Shown: positions 44,373 through 52,946 of the stretch, in pieces | Numbering within the stretch: the first letter of the stretch is position 1 | How the letters are laid out: each line of letters opens with the position of its first letter | NCBI RefSeq assembly: GCF_002094885.1 | Contig: NZ_MSIT01000003.1 | Location: forward strand, 186,001 to 250,000 | From: Salibaculum halophilum | GTDB lineage: Bacteria > Pseudomonadota > Alphaproteobacteria > Rhodobacterales > Rhodobacteraceae | Direction of reading: 5' to 3' | DNA: 64,000 bases | Made by a program: the position numbers and the translations under genes | Notes under the pieces: model-generated | Databases searched by the model: none | What the model saw: the letters and a program-made list of their open reading frames with translations, nothing else | What the model was told of the DNA's origin: nothing

Positions 44373-45575
44373 TCAGCCGACCACGTTGAACTCCGGGCCA
44401 TAGGGATACCCGGTGATGCGATCGTTGCCGTCATCAGTAATGACCAGGATATCATGTTCCCGGTACCCGCCGGCGCCGGGCTGGCCCTCGGGGATGGTCA
44501 GCATCGGCTCCATCGAGATGACCATCCCCGGTTCGAGGACCGTGTCGACATCCTCGCGCAGTTCCAGCCCCGCCTCGCGGCCGTAGTAGTGGCTGAGTAT
44601 CCCGAAGGAGTGGCCATAGCCGAAGGTGCGGTAGTGCAGCAGGTCGCGCTCTGCGAGGAAGTCGTTGATCTTTTCGGTGATCGTGGCACAGCTCACGCCG
44701 GGCTTCAGCAGGGACATGCCGTATTCATGCGCCGCGATGTTGGCCTGCCAGATCCGCAGGCTGGCCACGTCGACCTCGCCCAGGAACATCGTCCGTTCCA
44801 GAGCCGTGTAATATCCCGAGATCATCGGGAAGGTGTTCAGGCTGAGGATGTCGCCGCGCCCCAGCCTGCGGGCCGTCACGGGGTTGTGGGCGCCGTCGGT
44901 GTTGATGCCCGACTGGAACCAGACCCAGGTGTCGCGATACTCGGCCTGGGGAAACCTGTCGGCGATTTCCAGTTCCATCGCGTCGCGGCCGGCCATGGCC
45001 ACGTCGATCTCGCGCGCGCCCTCGCGCACCGCCTCGCGGATGGCATAGCCGCCCGTGTCGGCCACCGCGGCGCCGGCCCGGATCAGCGCGATCTCGGCGT
45101 GCGACTTACGCATGCGCTGGGCCATGGTCGCCGGCGCGATATCCAGAGTCAGGGCCGGTTCCAGCATATCCTCCAGCAGATCCCGCTGCGCGAGGGTCAT
45201 GTGGTCGGCCTCGATCCCGATCGCGGCACCTGTGCCGGTCACGGACCTTATCGCGCGCCAGTAGTTGTTCCGCCGCCAGTCCGTGTAGGTGATGCTGTCA
45301 TCGAAGGATCGCCGCCAGGGCTGCGCGGCGTCGATGCCCGCGCTGATAGTCACGCAGTCGGTCTCGGTCACGACCAGTCCATAGGGCCGGCCGAAGGCGC
45401 AGTAGAGAAAACCCGCGTAGTAGGCGATGTTGTGCATCGAGGTGAGGACGCAGGCCCCGATGCCGCTCTCGTCCATCGCGGCACGCAGGCCGGCGAGCCG
45501 CGCCTCGTATTCCGAGGCCTCGAAGGGCAACACCCGGTCGCCCTGGTGAAAACGATAGAAGTCGGGACGGTCCAT
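44373..45575 (-). CDS. Creatinase (creatine amidinohydrolase, M24 fold)
   Basis: Hydrolyses creatine to sarcosine and urea; cytoplasmic homodimer. The 400 residues match creatinases of about 403 residues over the whole length: MHNIAYYAGFLYCAFGRPYG in the N-terminal domain, GAHNPVTARRLGRGD holding the general-base His (about residue 230), TALERTMF with Glu (about 260), GHSFGILSHYYGREAGLELRED, and SMEPMLTIPEGQPGAGGYREHDIL with the last Glu (about 355). It is pita-bread fold like methionine aminopeptidase, but creatinases work without metal. No creatininase or sarcosine oxidase gene is adjacent, so the rest of the route must be elsewhere. A related dimethylsulfoniopropionate- or Xaa-Pro-type hydrolase is less likely. 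Confidence 0.82.
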   Translation of the reverse strand: MDRPDFYRFHQGDRVLPFEASEYEARLAGLRAAMDESGIGACVLTSMHNIAYYAGFLYCAFGRPYGLVVTETDCVTISAGIDAAQPWRRSFDDSITYTDWRRNNYWRAIRSVTGTGAAIGIEADHMTLAQRDLLEDMLEPALTLDIAPATMAQRMRKSHAEIALIRAGAAVADTGGYAIREAVREGAREIDVAMAGRDAMELEIADRFPQAEYRDTWVWFQSGINTDGAHNPVTARRLGRGDILSLNTFPMISGYYTALERTMFLGEVDVASLRIWQANIAAHEYGMSLLKPGVSCATITEKINDFLAERDLLHYRTFGYGHSFGILSHYYGREAGLELREDVDTVLEPGMVISMEPMLTIPEGQPGAGGYREHDILVITDDGNDRITGYPYGPEFNVVG

Positions 45576-45684
45576 GTCTGGCCCCCTTTGCTGAAAGAGG
45601 TCCCGGCGTTCAGGACGACAAGGCGCAGGAAACCGGGGGCGACGCCATCGCGCCCAGCGCGGTCACGTCCGTAGGCGAGCGGGG

Positions 45685-45706
45685 AACAAAATTCCAGAAT
45701 TTTGTT
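45685..45706. repeat. Palindromic element, copy 1 (centre TTCTGGAA on the minus strand)
   Basis: Perfect 10-bp inverted repeat AACAAAATTC / GAATTTTGTT with a 2-nt centre, an AT-rich island in the 214-bp divergent gap between the creatinase and DUF418 genes. With its flanks it aligns with the palindrome at 57805-57832 over 28 bp with about three quarters identical positions and the same 2-nt centre. Rest of the gap 45576-45789: no coding sequence recognised. Confidence 0.6.
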
Positions 45707-45789
45707 GCCGCCCGGCCCCGTCTGCAGTGCATTTTAAACAGTGGGCCGACCGGCCGGCATATTCCTCTCCGCCCGATCAAAGGCCGACC

Positions 45790-46908
45790 ATGACCGAAAG
45801 CAGCCGCGCCCTCATGCCCGACTACCTGCGCCTCGTTGCACTGTTCGGAATCGTCGTGGTGAACGTGCAATACATCGCCTTCTCCTCGCTTCACGGTATT
45901 GTCGATCCGGGCGGCATCACGCCCGCGGACGCCGTCACGCTCTGGCTGGTCAACGGGCTTGCGACGCTCAAGACCTATGGCCTGTTTTCCTTCATGTTCG
46001 GGGTCGGGCTGGGCTTTCTGATGCGATCGGCAGACCGGCAGGGACTGGCTTTCGGCCGCATCTACCGCAACCGCATGCTCGGCCTGCTGTTTCTGGGCAT
46101 CGCGCATGGCTGCCTGTTCTTTCCCGGGGATATCCTTGTCATCTACGCGGTGGTCGGCACCATCCTCTACCGCGTTCGGAGCTGGCCGGCGGGCCGGCTC
46201 GTGCGCCTCGGCGCGGCGCTATTGCTGGTCCAGGTGGTGATCGCGCCGCCCATCCTGTTGTCGATACCGGACGCGCCGGCCGATATGATTGCCCGCGAAC
46301 GCGAGATCATCACCCGAGGCAGCTTTGCGGAGGTGGTGCTGTTCCGGGCCATCGGCTTCGCCTTTGCCCTGCCCGTCTTTCTGATTGTCCAGGGCACCGC
46401 CGCGCTGGGATGGTTCTGCCTGGGACTGGCGGCGGTGAAAACAGGCATGATCGACAATGCGGCGCATCCGCTCTGGCGGCGGGCGCGCCGTGCTTGCCTT
46501 GGTCCCGGCCTCATCCTAAGCCTCGGCGCCGCCGCGGCATGGCAATGGGGTCCGGGCGTTGCAGGCGCTGCCCTGACCATCGCGGTCGCGCCGATCGCAA
46601 CGCTCGGCTACCTCGGTCTGATCGCCGCCACCGCCCGTCCGCCCGGCCCGCTTCTGTCCCGCGCCCTCGTGGCCGGCGGATCGAGCCTGAGCATCTATCT
46701 CGGCCATTCCATTCTGCTGTCGACACTTTTCGCAGGCTACGGCCTGGGGCTGTGGGGCGCGGTCGACCGGGCCACCGCGACGGGGATCGCCCTTGCCGTC
46801 ACCCTCGCCCTGATCTGCGTGGTCGCGATCTGGCGCATGCGCTTCTCTCTAGGACCGTTCGAATGGGTCTTGCGGCGGATCACCCATGCCGGCGGCGCAC
46901 GGGCCTGA
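45790..46908 (+). CDS. DUF418 / YeiB-family membrane protein
   Basis: 372 residues with about nine hydrophobic segments. The N-terminal LRLVALFGIVVVNVQYIAF (about residues 14-32), the FSFMFGVGLGFLMRSADRQG segment (about 76-95) and RNRMLGLLFLGIAHGCLFFPGDILVIYAVVG (about 103-133) are typical of DUF418 (YeiB) proteins. The C-terminal SLSIYLGHSILLSTLFAGYGLGLWGAVDR is the conserved DUF418 domain. The family is related to membrane acyltransferases, but the activity is unknown. The ATG at 45790 removes a low-complexity upstream extension. Confidence 0.85.
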   Translation: MTESSRALMPDYLRLVALFGIVVVNVQYIAFSSLHGIVDPGGITPADAVTLWLVNGLATLKTYGLFSFMFGVGLGFLMRSADRQGLAFGRIYRNRMLGLLFLGIAHGCLFFPGDILVIYAVVGTILYRVRSWPAGRLVRLGAALLLVQVVIAPPILLSIPDAPADMIAREREIITRGSFAEVVLFRAIGFAFALPVFLIVQGTAALGWFCLGLAAVKTGMIDNAAHPLWRRARRACLGPGLILSLGAAAAWQWGPGVAGAALTIAVAPIATLGYLGLIAATARPPGPLLSRALVAGGSSLSIYLGHSILLSTLFAGYGLGLWGAVDRATATGIALAVTLALICVVAIWRMRFSLGPFEWVLRRITHAGGARA

Positions 46909-47013
46909 CAGCGGGCCGGGCACGGATGGCTGGTCATTGGCGGCCTGATGGCGCAGGGTGTGCGGCATGACCGATCGCGCCATGGCAACCAACGGCCCCG
47001 GGCGCCGCACCCG

Positions 47014-47991
47014 ATGACGGCAGGTGCACGCAACCTCATCACCGACGTCGCCGGCCTGCGGGTGGGCAACGCGCAGGACGCGCGGTTGAAATCCGGCGTC
47101 ACGGTCCTGACCGCCGAGGACCGTTTCACCGCCGGCGTCGCCGTCATGGGCGGCGCCCCCGGCACCCGCGAGACCGACCTCCTGGCCCCCGACAAGACGG
47201 TGCAGCAGGTTGACGCGCTGGTCCTGTCGGGCGGCAGCGCCTTCGGCCTCGCCGCCGCCGACGGCGTCGCGACGGGCCTGCGCGCGATGGAGCGCGGCTT
47301 TGCCGTTGGCCCCCACCGCGTGCCCATCGTGCCCGCCGCGATCCTCTTCGACCTGATGGCCGGCGGGGTACAAGACTGGCAGGACACTCCCTATCCCGGT
47401 CTCGGCCGGGCCGCACTGGTGGCCGCCGGACCCGACTTCGCGCTGGGCAGCGCCGGGGCGGGCACAGGCTGCACCACCGCCACGGTCAAGGGCGGGCTGG
47501 GCTCGGCCTCGGCGCGGCTGGCCTCGGGGCATACCGTGGGCGCGCTGGTCGCCGTCAACGCGCTGGGCAGCGCGACGGTGGGCACCACGCGCCACTTCTG
47601 GGCCGCGCCCTTCGAGCAGGGCACCGAGTTCGGCGGCCTCGGCCCCGCCCCGACCTTCCCAGCGCATCACCCGACCAAACTGGACGCCGCGCCCAACACG
47701 ACCCTCGCCGTCGTGGCCACCGATGCCGCGCTTGACCAGGCCCAGTGCACCCGCATGGCCACCGCCGCGCATGACGGCCTGGCCCGAGCGCTGGTGCCCG
47801 CGCATACGCCCATGGACGGTGACCTTGTCTTCGCCGCCAGCACCGGGGCAAGGCCGCTGTCGGAGCCCGTGGCCGAAACCCTCGCGCTGGGCCATGCCGC
47901 GGCCACCTGCCTGGCCCGGGCCGTCGCCCGGGGCGTCCATGCGGCGAGCCCGGCGCCGGATGATCCCCTGCCCTGCTGGTCCGCCGGATGA
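47014..47991 (+). CDS. P1 family peptidase (DmpA-type L-aminopeptidase/D-esterase)
   Basis: 325-residue N-terminal-nucleophile hydrolase that should self-cleave to an alpha/beta heterodimer. Markers are ITDVAGLRVGNAQDARLKSGVTVL (about residues 9-32), LVLSGGSAFGLAAADGV (about 69-85), GAGTGCTTATVKGGLGSAS (about 150-168) and PNTTLAVVATDAAL (about 228-241), where the Thr after Asn is the predicted nucleophile and cleavage site. It acts on N-terminal residues or beta-peptides, with the substrate unknown. The ATG at 47014 matches the family start. Followed by gabD-like dehydrogenase with a 73-bp gap. Confidence 0.87.
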   Translation: MTAGARNLITDVAGLRVGNAQDARLKSGVTVLTAEDRFTAGVAVMGGAPGTRETDLLAPDKTVQQVDALVLSGGSAFGLAAADGVATGLRAMERGFAVGPHRVPIVPAAILFDLMAGGVQDWQDTPYPGLGRAALVAAGPDFALGSAGAGTGCTTATVKGGLGSASARLASGHTVGALVAVNALGSATVGTTRHFWAAPFEQGTEFGGLGPAPTFPAHHPTKLDAAPNTTLAVVATDAALDQAQCTRMATAAHDGLARALVPAHTPMDGDLVFAASTGARPLSEPVAETLALGHAAATCLARAVARGVHAASPAPDDPLPCWSAG

Positions 47992-48064
47992 GGGCCCCGC
48001 CCCCTTGGCCGGGCCGCGCCGGGGCCATAACCTGCCACGTAGCACCCGAATCGAAAGGCCGAGC

Positions 48065-49537
48065 ATGACAGCGCCCACATCCCTCGAGGACATCCTCTCC
48101 CGCCCCGACCTGGTGATCGAACAGGCCCTTGTCGGGGGCGAGTGGATCGACGGCCCCGAGGGTGCCACCTTCGATGTGACCAACCCCGCCCGCGGCGATG
48201 TCATCGCCCGCGTCGCCGACCTCGACCGCGCGCAGGCCGCCCGGGCCATCGCGGCCGCCGAAGAGGCCCGCCACCCTTGGGCCGCGCGCACCGCCAAGGA
48301 CCGCGCCGGGGTCCTGCGCCGCTGGTTCGACTTGATGATGCGCCACCAGGAGGACCTCGCCCGCATCATGACCGCGGAACAGGGCAAGCCGCTGGCCGAA
48401 GCGCGCGGCGAGGTTGCCTATGGCGCGTCCTTCATCGAGTGGTTCGGCGAAGAGGCCAAGCGCCTTTACGGCGAGACCGTCCCCGGCCACCAGCCCGACA
48501 AGCGCATCACCGTGATCCGCCAGCCCGTGGGTGTCTGCGCCTCGATCACGCCCTGGAACTTTCCCATCGCCATGATCGCGCGCAAGGTGGCCCCGGCGCT
48601 GGCGGCGGGCTGCGCTATGGTCGCCCGGCCGGCCGAACTGACCCCGCTCTCGGCGTTGGCCATGGCGAAACTGGCCGAAGAGGCCGGCGTGCCGCCGGGC
48701 GTCTTCTCAGTCGTGACCGGGACCGACGCCGCGGGGCTGGGCCGCGAGTTCTGCGAGAACCCGCTGGTGCGCAAGTTGACCTTCACCGGCTCCACGCAGG
48801 TGGGCCGGCTCCTGCTGCGCCAGGCCGCCGACCAGGTCATGAAATGCTCGATGGAGCTGGGCGGCAATGCCCCCTTCATCGTCTTCGACGACGCCGACAT
48901 CGACGCCGCCGTCGCCGGGGCCATCGCCTGCAAGTTCCGCAACACCGGCCAGACCTGCGTCTGTGCCAACCGAATCTACGTGCAGGACGGCATCTACGAC
49001 ACCTTCGCCGCCCGCCTGAAAGACGCCGTCGCGGCCCTGCGCGTCGGCGACGGACTGGCCGACGACGGCGCCGACCTCGGGCCGCTGATCTCGGCCGCGG
49101 CGGTCGACAAGGTGCAGGATCACCTCGACGACGCGCTGGCCAATGGTGGCACCGTCCTGACAGGCGGCAACCGGATCGGGGGCCAGTTCTTCGAACCAAC
49201 GCTGCTGGGCGAGGCCACGCCCGCGATGAAGGTCGCCACCGAGGAAACCTTCGGCCCCTTCGCCCCGCTGTTCCGCTTCACCGACGAGGACGAGGTCATC
49301 GCCATGGCCAACGACACGATCTTCGGGCTGGCCTCGTATTTCTACGCGCGCGACATCTCGCGCGTCCACAAGGTCGCCGAGGCGCTGGACTACGGCATCG
49401 TCGGCATCAACACCGGGATCATCTCGACCGAAGCCGCCCCCTTCGGCGGCGTCAAGCAGTCGGGCCTGGGCCGCGAGGGCTCGGCCCACGGCATCGACGA
49501 GTTCACCGAGATGAAGTACATGTGCCTTGCGATCTGA
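48065..49537 (+). CDS. gabD: NAD(P)-dependent succinate-semialdehyde dehydrogenase (GabD-like)
   Basis: 490-residue aldehyde dehydrogenase. Sequence order: TPWNFPIAMIARKVAPALAAGCAMVARPAE (about 160-190), FTGSTQVGRLL (about 240), the general-base Glu in MELGGNAPFIVFDDADID (about 264), the catalytic Cys in NTGQTCVCANRIYV (about 298) and the C-terminal FGGVKQSGLGREGSAHGIDEFTEMKYMCLAI, a close match to GabD. It oxidises succinate semialdehyde to succinate (GABA or polyamine breakdown). No GABA transaminase is adjacent. The preceding gene is a P1 peptidase on the same strand. Confidence 0.87.
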   Translation: MTAPTSLEDILSRPDLVIEQALVGGEWIDGPEGATFDVTNPARGDVIARVADLDRAQAARAIAAAEEARHPWAARTAKDRAGVLRRWFDLMMRHQEDLARIMTAEQGKPLAEARGEVAYGASFIEWFGEEAKRLYGETVPGHQPDKRITVIRQPVGVCASITPWNFPIAMIARKVAPALAAGCAMVARPAELTPLSALAMAKLAEEAGVPPGVFSVVTGTDAAGLGREFCENPLVRKLTFTGSTQVGRLLLRQAADQVMKCSMELGGNAPFIVFDDADIDAAVAGAIACKFRNTGQTCVCANRIYVQDGIYDTFAARLKDAVAALRVGDGLADDGADLGPLISAAAVDKVQDHLDDALANGGTVLTGGNRIGGQFFEPTLLGEATPAMKVATEETFGPFAPLFRFTDEDEVIAMANDTIFGLASYFYARDISRVHKVAEALDYGIVGINTGIISTEAAPFGGVKQSGLGREGSAHGIDEFTEMKYMCLAI

Positions 49538-49549
49538 ACCGCGCGCCCG

Positions 49550-49640
49550 CGTCTTCGGGTGCCCAAATACCGCCGCCGGAGGCCCCCGCCTGCCACCGGC
49601 GCGGCCTGGGGGCGGCGCGTCACCCCGCCGCTGGCGGAAT
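49550..49640 (+). repeat. Post-stop repeat element, copy C (3' of gabD-like gene)
   Basis: Starts 13 bp after the stop with CGTCTTCGGGTGCCCAAATA then CCGCCG, a diverged version of the core in copies A and B. It is followed by GC-rich sequence that can fold (GCCCCC / GGGGGC over a long loop) and by a 5-bp hairpin CCGCC-GCT-GGCGG. It lies between two convergent genes, so a terminator role is plausible. Confidence 0.5.
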
Positions 49641-49658
49641 GAAAGCGCGCGGACGCGC

Positions 49659-50399
49659 TCAATTCGGCAGCCAGTCCAACCCGTCCTGCGTCGCCTCGCG
49701 CGGGTGGTAGTCGGCCCCGACCCAGCCGTCGTAGCCGTCGGCGTCCAGCCGCGCGAAGAACGCGGGATAGTCCACGGCCCCGCCCGCAGGCTCATGCCGG
49801 CCCGGCACCCCGGCCACCCGGACGTGGCGCACCCAGGGGGCCACCGCGGCCCAGGTGCCCGGCACGTCGCCGGTGATGCGATGGGCGTGGTAGGCGTCGA
49901 ACTGCAGGCCGAGGTTGGGGGCGCCGATCTCGTCCAGCAGGGCCAGCGCGACCGAGAAATCGTCGAGGAAATCGCCCGGCCGGTCGGCGGGATTGACCGG
50001 CGCGATGGTCAACTGCCGGCCCTGCGCGGCCTCGGCGGCCCAGGCCAGGTTGTCGGCGAAGACGCCCGCCGCCTCGGGGCCTTCGGCGACGCCCGACATG
50101 ACGCGCAGCCGCTGCGCGCCCAGCGCGTCCATCGTGCGCAGGCTGCGCTCGAACACCGCGCGGAACCGCGCCTCCTGCCCCGGCACAGCGGCGAGGCCCG
50201 CCGGGTCGGGTGGCGGGCATGTGACCAGCGCCAGAGGCAGGCCCGCCGTGTCGAGCGCCCGCTGCAGCGCCGCGGTGTCCGCGTCATGGGGCAAGGCGAT
50301 CTCGGCGCCCGCGAAACCGGCCGCGGCGGCCTGCGCGGGCCGCTCCAGCAGCGGGGCTTCGGTGAAAAGCGTCGTCAGGTTGGCGCAGAATCGGGGCAC
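49659..50399 (-). CDS. Hydroxypyruvate isomerase-like TIM-barrel protein
   Basis: 246-residue xylose-isomerase-like TIM barrel, resembling Hyi/OtnI-type hydroxypyruvate isomerases (hydroxypyruvate to tartronate semialdehyde). Supporting segments are PRFCANLTTLFTEAPLLERPAQAAAAGFAGAEIALPHD (N-terminus to about residue 37), TIAPVNPADRPGDFLDD (about 128-144) where a family Glu is replaced (see findings), LGLQFDAYHAHRITGD (about 160-175) and HVRVAGVPGRHEPAGGAVDYPAFF (about 187-210). GTG at 50399 is the likely start, 13 bp after the upstream DUF1285 stop. Role in glyoxylate or glycerate metabolism is inferred, in keeping with the glycolate oxidase operon 8 kb away. Confidence 0.78.
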   Translation of the reverse strand: MPRFCANLTTLFTEAPLLERPAQAAAAGFAGAEIALPHDADTAALQRALDTAGLPLALVTCPPPDPAGLAAVPGQEARFRAVFERSLRTMDALGAQRLRVMSGVAEGPEAAGVFADNLAWAAEAAQGRQLTIAPVNPADRPGDFLDDFSVALALLDEIGAPNLGLQFDAYHAHRITGDVPGTWAAVAPWVRHVRVAGVPGRHEPAGGAVDYPAFFARLDADGYDGWVGADYHPREATQDGLDWLPN

Positions 50400-50412
50400 G
50401 GCGCGCCGCGGC

Positions 50413-51003
50413 CTAGGGAAGCTCGGCCGCGGGGATGATCGGAAAGAACACCCCCTGCGAGCGCAGGCCGAACCAGTCTTCCCCGTCATGCGGCGCCGTC
50501 TCGCCGATCTCGACCAGGCGGTAAAAGGACTTGCGGTCGATCAGCGCCTCCAGGTTACGCCGGATCAGGACGTAAGGAGACGGCTCGCCCGTCTCGGGGT
50601 CACGCGCGACGCGGATAGGGTGCTCGGGCCCGGCCATGGCATGATCGCCCACGTTGGTCTCGAACCGCAGCGCATCGCCGTCGCGTTCGAAATCCACCGC
50701 CACGAAGGGCGCATCCTCCACGGTGATGCCAACCTTTTCGACGGGGGTGACGAGGAAATAGTCGTCCCCGTCCTTGCGCAGGATGGTCGAGAACAGCCGC
50801 ACCAGTTCGGGCCGGCCTATGGGCGTGCCCAGGTAGAACCAGGTGCCGTCGCGGGCGATGCGCATGTCCAGGTCGCCGCAGAAGGGCGGGTTCCAGTCCT
50901 CGACCGGCGGCAATCCGCGCCCCTTGCTGGCGGCGCGCGCCGAGGAGGCTATGTTTTCAGCCGAGACGGTCACGGAGGTGTCAGAGGGGTTTGTCTTTGC
51001 CAT
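50413..51003 (-). CDS. DUF1285 domain-containing protein
   Basis: 196-residue cytoplasmic protein of a conserved proteobacterial family with no assigned role. The DUF1285 core spans about residues 30-190: PPVEDWNPPFCGDLDMRIARDGTWFYLGTPIGRPELVRLFSTIL, then a mixed sheet with YFLVTPVEKVGITVEDAPFVA, and the end DWFGLRSQGVFFPI. The ATG at 51003 is preferred; another ATG nine codons upstream (51030) is possible and would leave only 36 bp to the divergent moxR gene. It probably shares a divergent promoter with the moxR operon. Confidence 0.83.
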   Translation of the reverse strand: MAKTNPSDTSVTVSAENIASSARAASKGRGLPPVEDWNPPFCGDLDMRIARDGTWFYLGTPIGRPELVRLFSTILRKDGDDYFLVTPVEKVGITVEDAPFVAVDFERDGDALRFETNVGDHAMAGPEHPIRVARDPETGEPSPYVLIRRNLEALIDRKSFYRLVEIGETAPHDGEDWFGLRSQGVFFPIIPAAELP

Positions 51004-51066
51004 TGGGGCCGGGCGCGATATCTGTTCCATTGCAGGTTATACATAGTCTTTGCAGGAGAATTTGCC

Positions 51067-52074
51067 ATGGCCGATGATGCCGAGCTAGTCGCCGAAATGG
51101 ACGCGCTGGGCGAGCGTCTTGCCGCGGCCCGCAGCGCCATCGCGCGCCGCTTCATCGGCCAGGAAAGCGTGGTCGACCTGACCATGGCGGCGCTGCTGTG
51201 CGGTGGCCATGCGCTGCTGATCGGGTTGCCGGGGCTGGGCAAGACGCGGCTGGTCGACACCCTGTCCACGGTCATGGGCCTGACGGGCAACCGCATCCAG
51301 TTCACCCCCGACCTGATGCCGGCCGATATCCTAGGCTCCGAGGTGCTGGAAACCGGCACCGATGGCGCGCGCAGCTTCAAGTTCATCGAGGGGCCGATCT
51401 TCTGTCAGCTTCTCATGGCCGACGAGATCAACCGTGCCAGCCCGCGCACGCAGTCGGCCCTGTTGCAAGCCATGCAGGAAAAGGAAGTCACCATCGCGGG
51501 CGCGCACCGCCGCCTCGCGCCGCCCTTCCACGTGCTGGCCACTCAGAACCCGATCGAGCAGGAAGGCACCTACCCCCTGCCCGAGGCGCAGCTGGACAGG
51601 TTCCTGGTGCAGGTCGACGTGCCCTATCCCGACCGCGACACCGAGCGCGACATCCTCATGGCGACCACCGGCGTGGCCGAGGACACCGCGCCCAACGTCC
51701 TGACCGCGGATCAGTTGCTGGAGGCGCAGACCCTGCTGCGCCGGATGCCGGTGGGCGAGGCCGTGGTCGAGATGATCCTCGATCTGGTGCGGGCCTGCCG
51801 CCCGCAGGACGAGGCCGCCCCGCAGATCGTGCGCGACACCGTCAGCTGGGGGCCGGGGCCGCGCGCCGCGCAGGCGCTGATGCTGACCGTGCGGGCCGAG
51901 GCGCTGCTCCATGGCCGGCTCGTGCCCGGCGCCGAGGACGTGCGCCGCATGGCCGCGCCGGTCCTGAGCCACCGCATGGCGCTGTCCTTTGCCGCCCGCG
52001 CGCGTGGCGAGAGCCTGGCGCAGGTCATCGCGCAGGTCGCCGACCGCATCACCCGCATCGAGGCCGCCGCGTGA
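51067..52074 (+). CDS. MoxR-family AAA+ ATPase
   Basis: 335-residue MoxR ATPase, a chaperone-like motor believed to act on VWA-domain partners. Walker A is in GLPGLGKTRLVD (about residues 54-65), Walker B in LLMADEINRASPRTQSALLQAMQEKEVTI (about 116-144, with the sensor-type Asp-Glu), then the HVLATQNPIEQEGTYPLPEAQLDRFL signature (about 156-181) and the C-terminal helical lid. AGGAGA precedes the ATG. It is the first gene of a four-gene operon in which all junctions overlap by 1 to 4 bases. Confidence 0.92.
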   Translation: MADDAELVAEMDALGERLAAARSAIARRFIGQESVVDLTMAALLCGGHALLIGLPGLGKTRLVDTLSTVMGLTGNRIQFTPDLMPADILGSEVLETGTDGARSFKFIEGPIFCQLLMADEINRASPRTQSALLQAMQEKEVTIAGAHRRLAPPFHVLATQNPIEQEGTYPLPEAQLDRFLVQVDVPYPDRDTERDILMATTGVAEDTAPNVLTADQLLEAQTLLRRMPVGEAVVEMILDLVRACRPQDEAAPQIVRDTVSWGPGPRAAQALMLTVRAEALLHGRLVPGAEDVRRMAAPVLSHRMALSFAARARGESLAQVIAQVADRITRIEAAA

Positions 52075-52946
52075 CGGAACGGCCGCTTTCCCTGCGCAGC
52101 GGGGCCGAGGCGCTGGCCGCGCCGCTGCCGCCGCTTCTGGCCGAGGCCGAGCACCTGGCGAGCACGGTGATCGTGGGTGACCACGGCCGTCGCAGGGCAG
52201 GGCTGGGCGACACCTTCTGGCAATACCGCCCGGCGCAGTACCACGACGAACGCCGCCACATCGACTGGCGCCGCAGCGCCAAGTCCGACGCCCAGTTCGT
52301 GCAGGACAAGGAATGGCAAATCGCCCAGTCGGTGCAGGTCTGGGTGGACCAGTCTGCCGCGATGGCCTTTTCCTCGACGGCCCAAGGCGTGACCAAGGCC
52401 GACCGCGCGCGCGTGCTGGCGCTGGCGGTTGCCATCCTGCTCCTGCGCGGGGGCGAGCGTGTGGGGCTGACAGGCGACCTGCTGCCCCCGAAACGGGGCG
52501 AGGCGCAGGCCGCGCAGATGGCGCGGCTGTTGTCCGAGGATCACCCCGACGATTTCGGGGCGCCGGTGGCCGACGGGATGCTGGCCCATTCGCGCGCGGT
52601 CTTCCTGTCGGATTTCCTGGGCGATCTGGACGCGGTCGAACGCGCGCTTGGCCGGGCCGCCGACCGCGACGTGCGCGGCGCGCTGGTGCAGGTCCTCGAC
52701 CCCGCCGAAGAAGCCTTTCCCTTTGACGGGCGCACCGTATTCGAGAGCATGACCGGCGCCATACGGCACGAGACGCTCAAGGCCGGCGAGCTGCGCGCGC
52801 GCTACCTCGACCGGCTGGCCGAACGCCAGGCGCGGCTGGCGGAACTGGCGCGGCTCTCTGGCTGGCAGTTTCACACCCATCACACCGGCGACAGCGCCAC
52901 CGCGGCATTGCTGTGGCTATACGCGGCGCTGGAGCGGCACGCCTGA
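52071..52946 (+). CDS. DUF58 domain-containing protein
   Basis: 291-residue cytoplasmic DUF58 protein, the usual MoxR partner. The diagnostic segment is FWQYRPAQYHDERRHIDWRRSAKSD (about residues 45-69), followed by a VWA-like fold with VWVDQSAAMAF (about 86-96), a degenerate MIDAS motif (D-x-S-A-A instead of D-x-S-x-S), and AVFLSDFLGDLDAVERAL (about 180-197). The start is GTG at 52071, overlapping the moxR stop (GTGA). It is coupled to the following DUF4159 gene (TGATG). Confidence 0.9.
   Translation: MTERPLSLRSGAEALAAPLPPLLAEAEHLASTVIVGDHGRRRAGLGDTFWQYRPAQYHDERRHIDWRRSAKSDAQFVQDKEWQIAQSVQVWVDQSAAMAFSSTAQGVTKADRARVLALAVAILLLRGGERVGLTGDLLPPKRGEAQAAQMARLLSEDHPDDFGAPVADGMLAHSRAVFLSDFLGDLDAVERALGRAADRDVRGALVQVLDPAEEAFPFDGRTVFESMTGAIRHETLKAGELRARYLDRLAERQARLAELARLSGWQFHTHHTGDSATAALLWLYAALERHA

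Noticed and set aside
44373-45575. Xaa-Pro dipeptidase/aminopeptidase
   Set aside because: The pita-bread fold is shared, but the full-length match including GAHNPVT and GHSFG-HYYGREAG follows creatinase.
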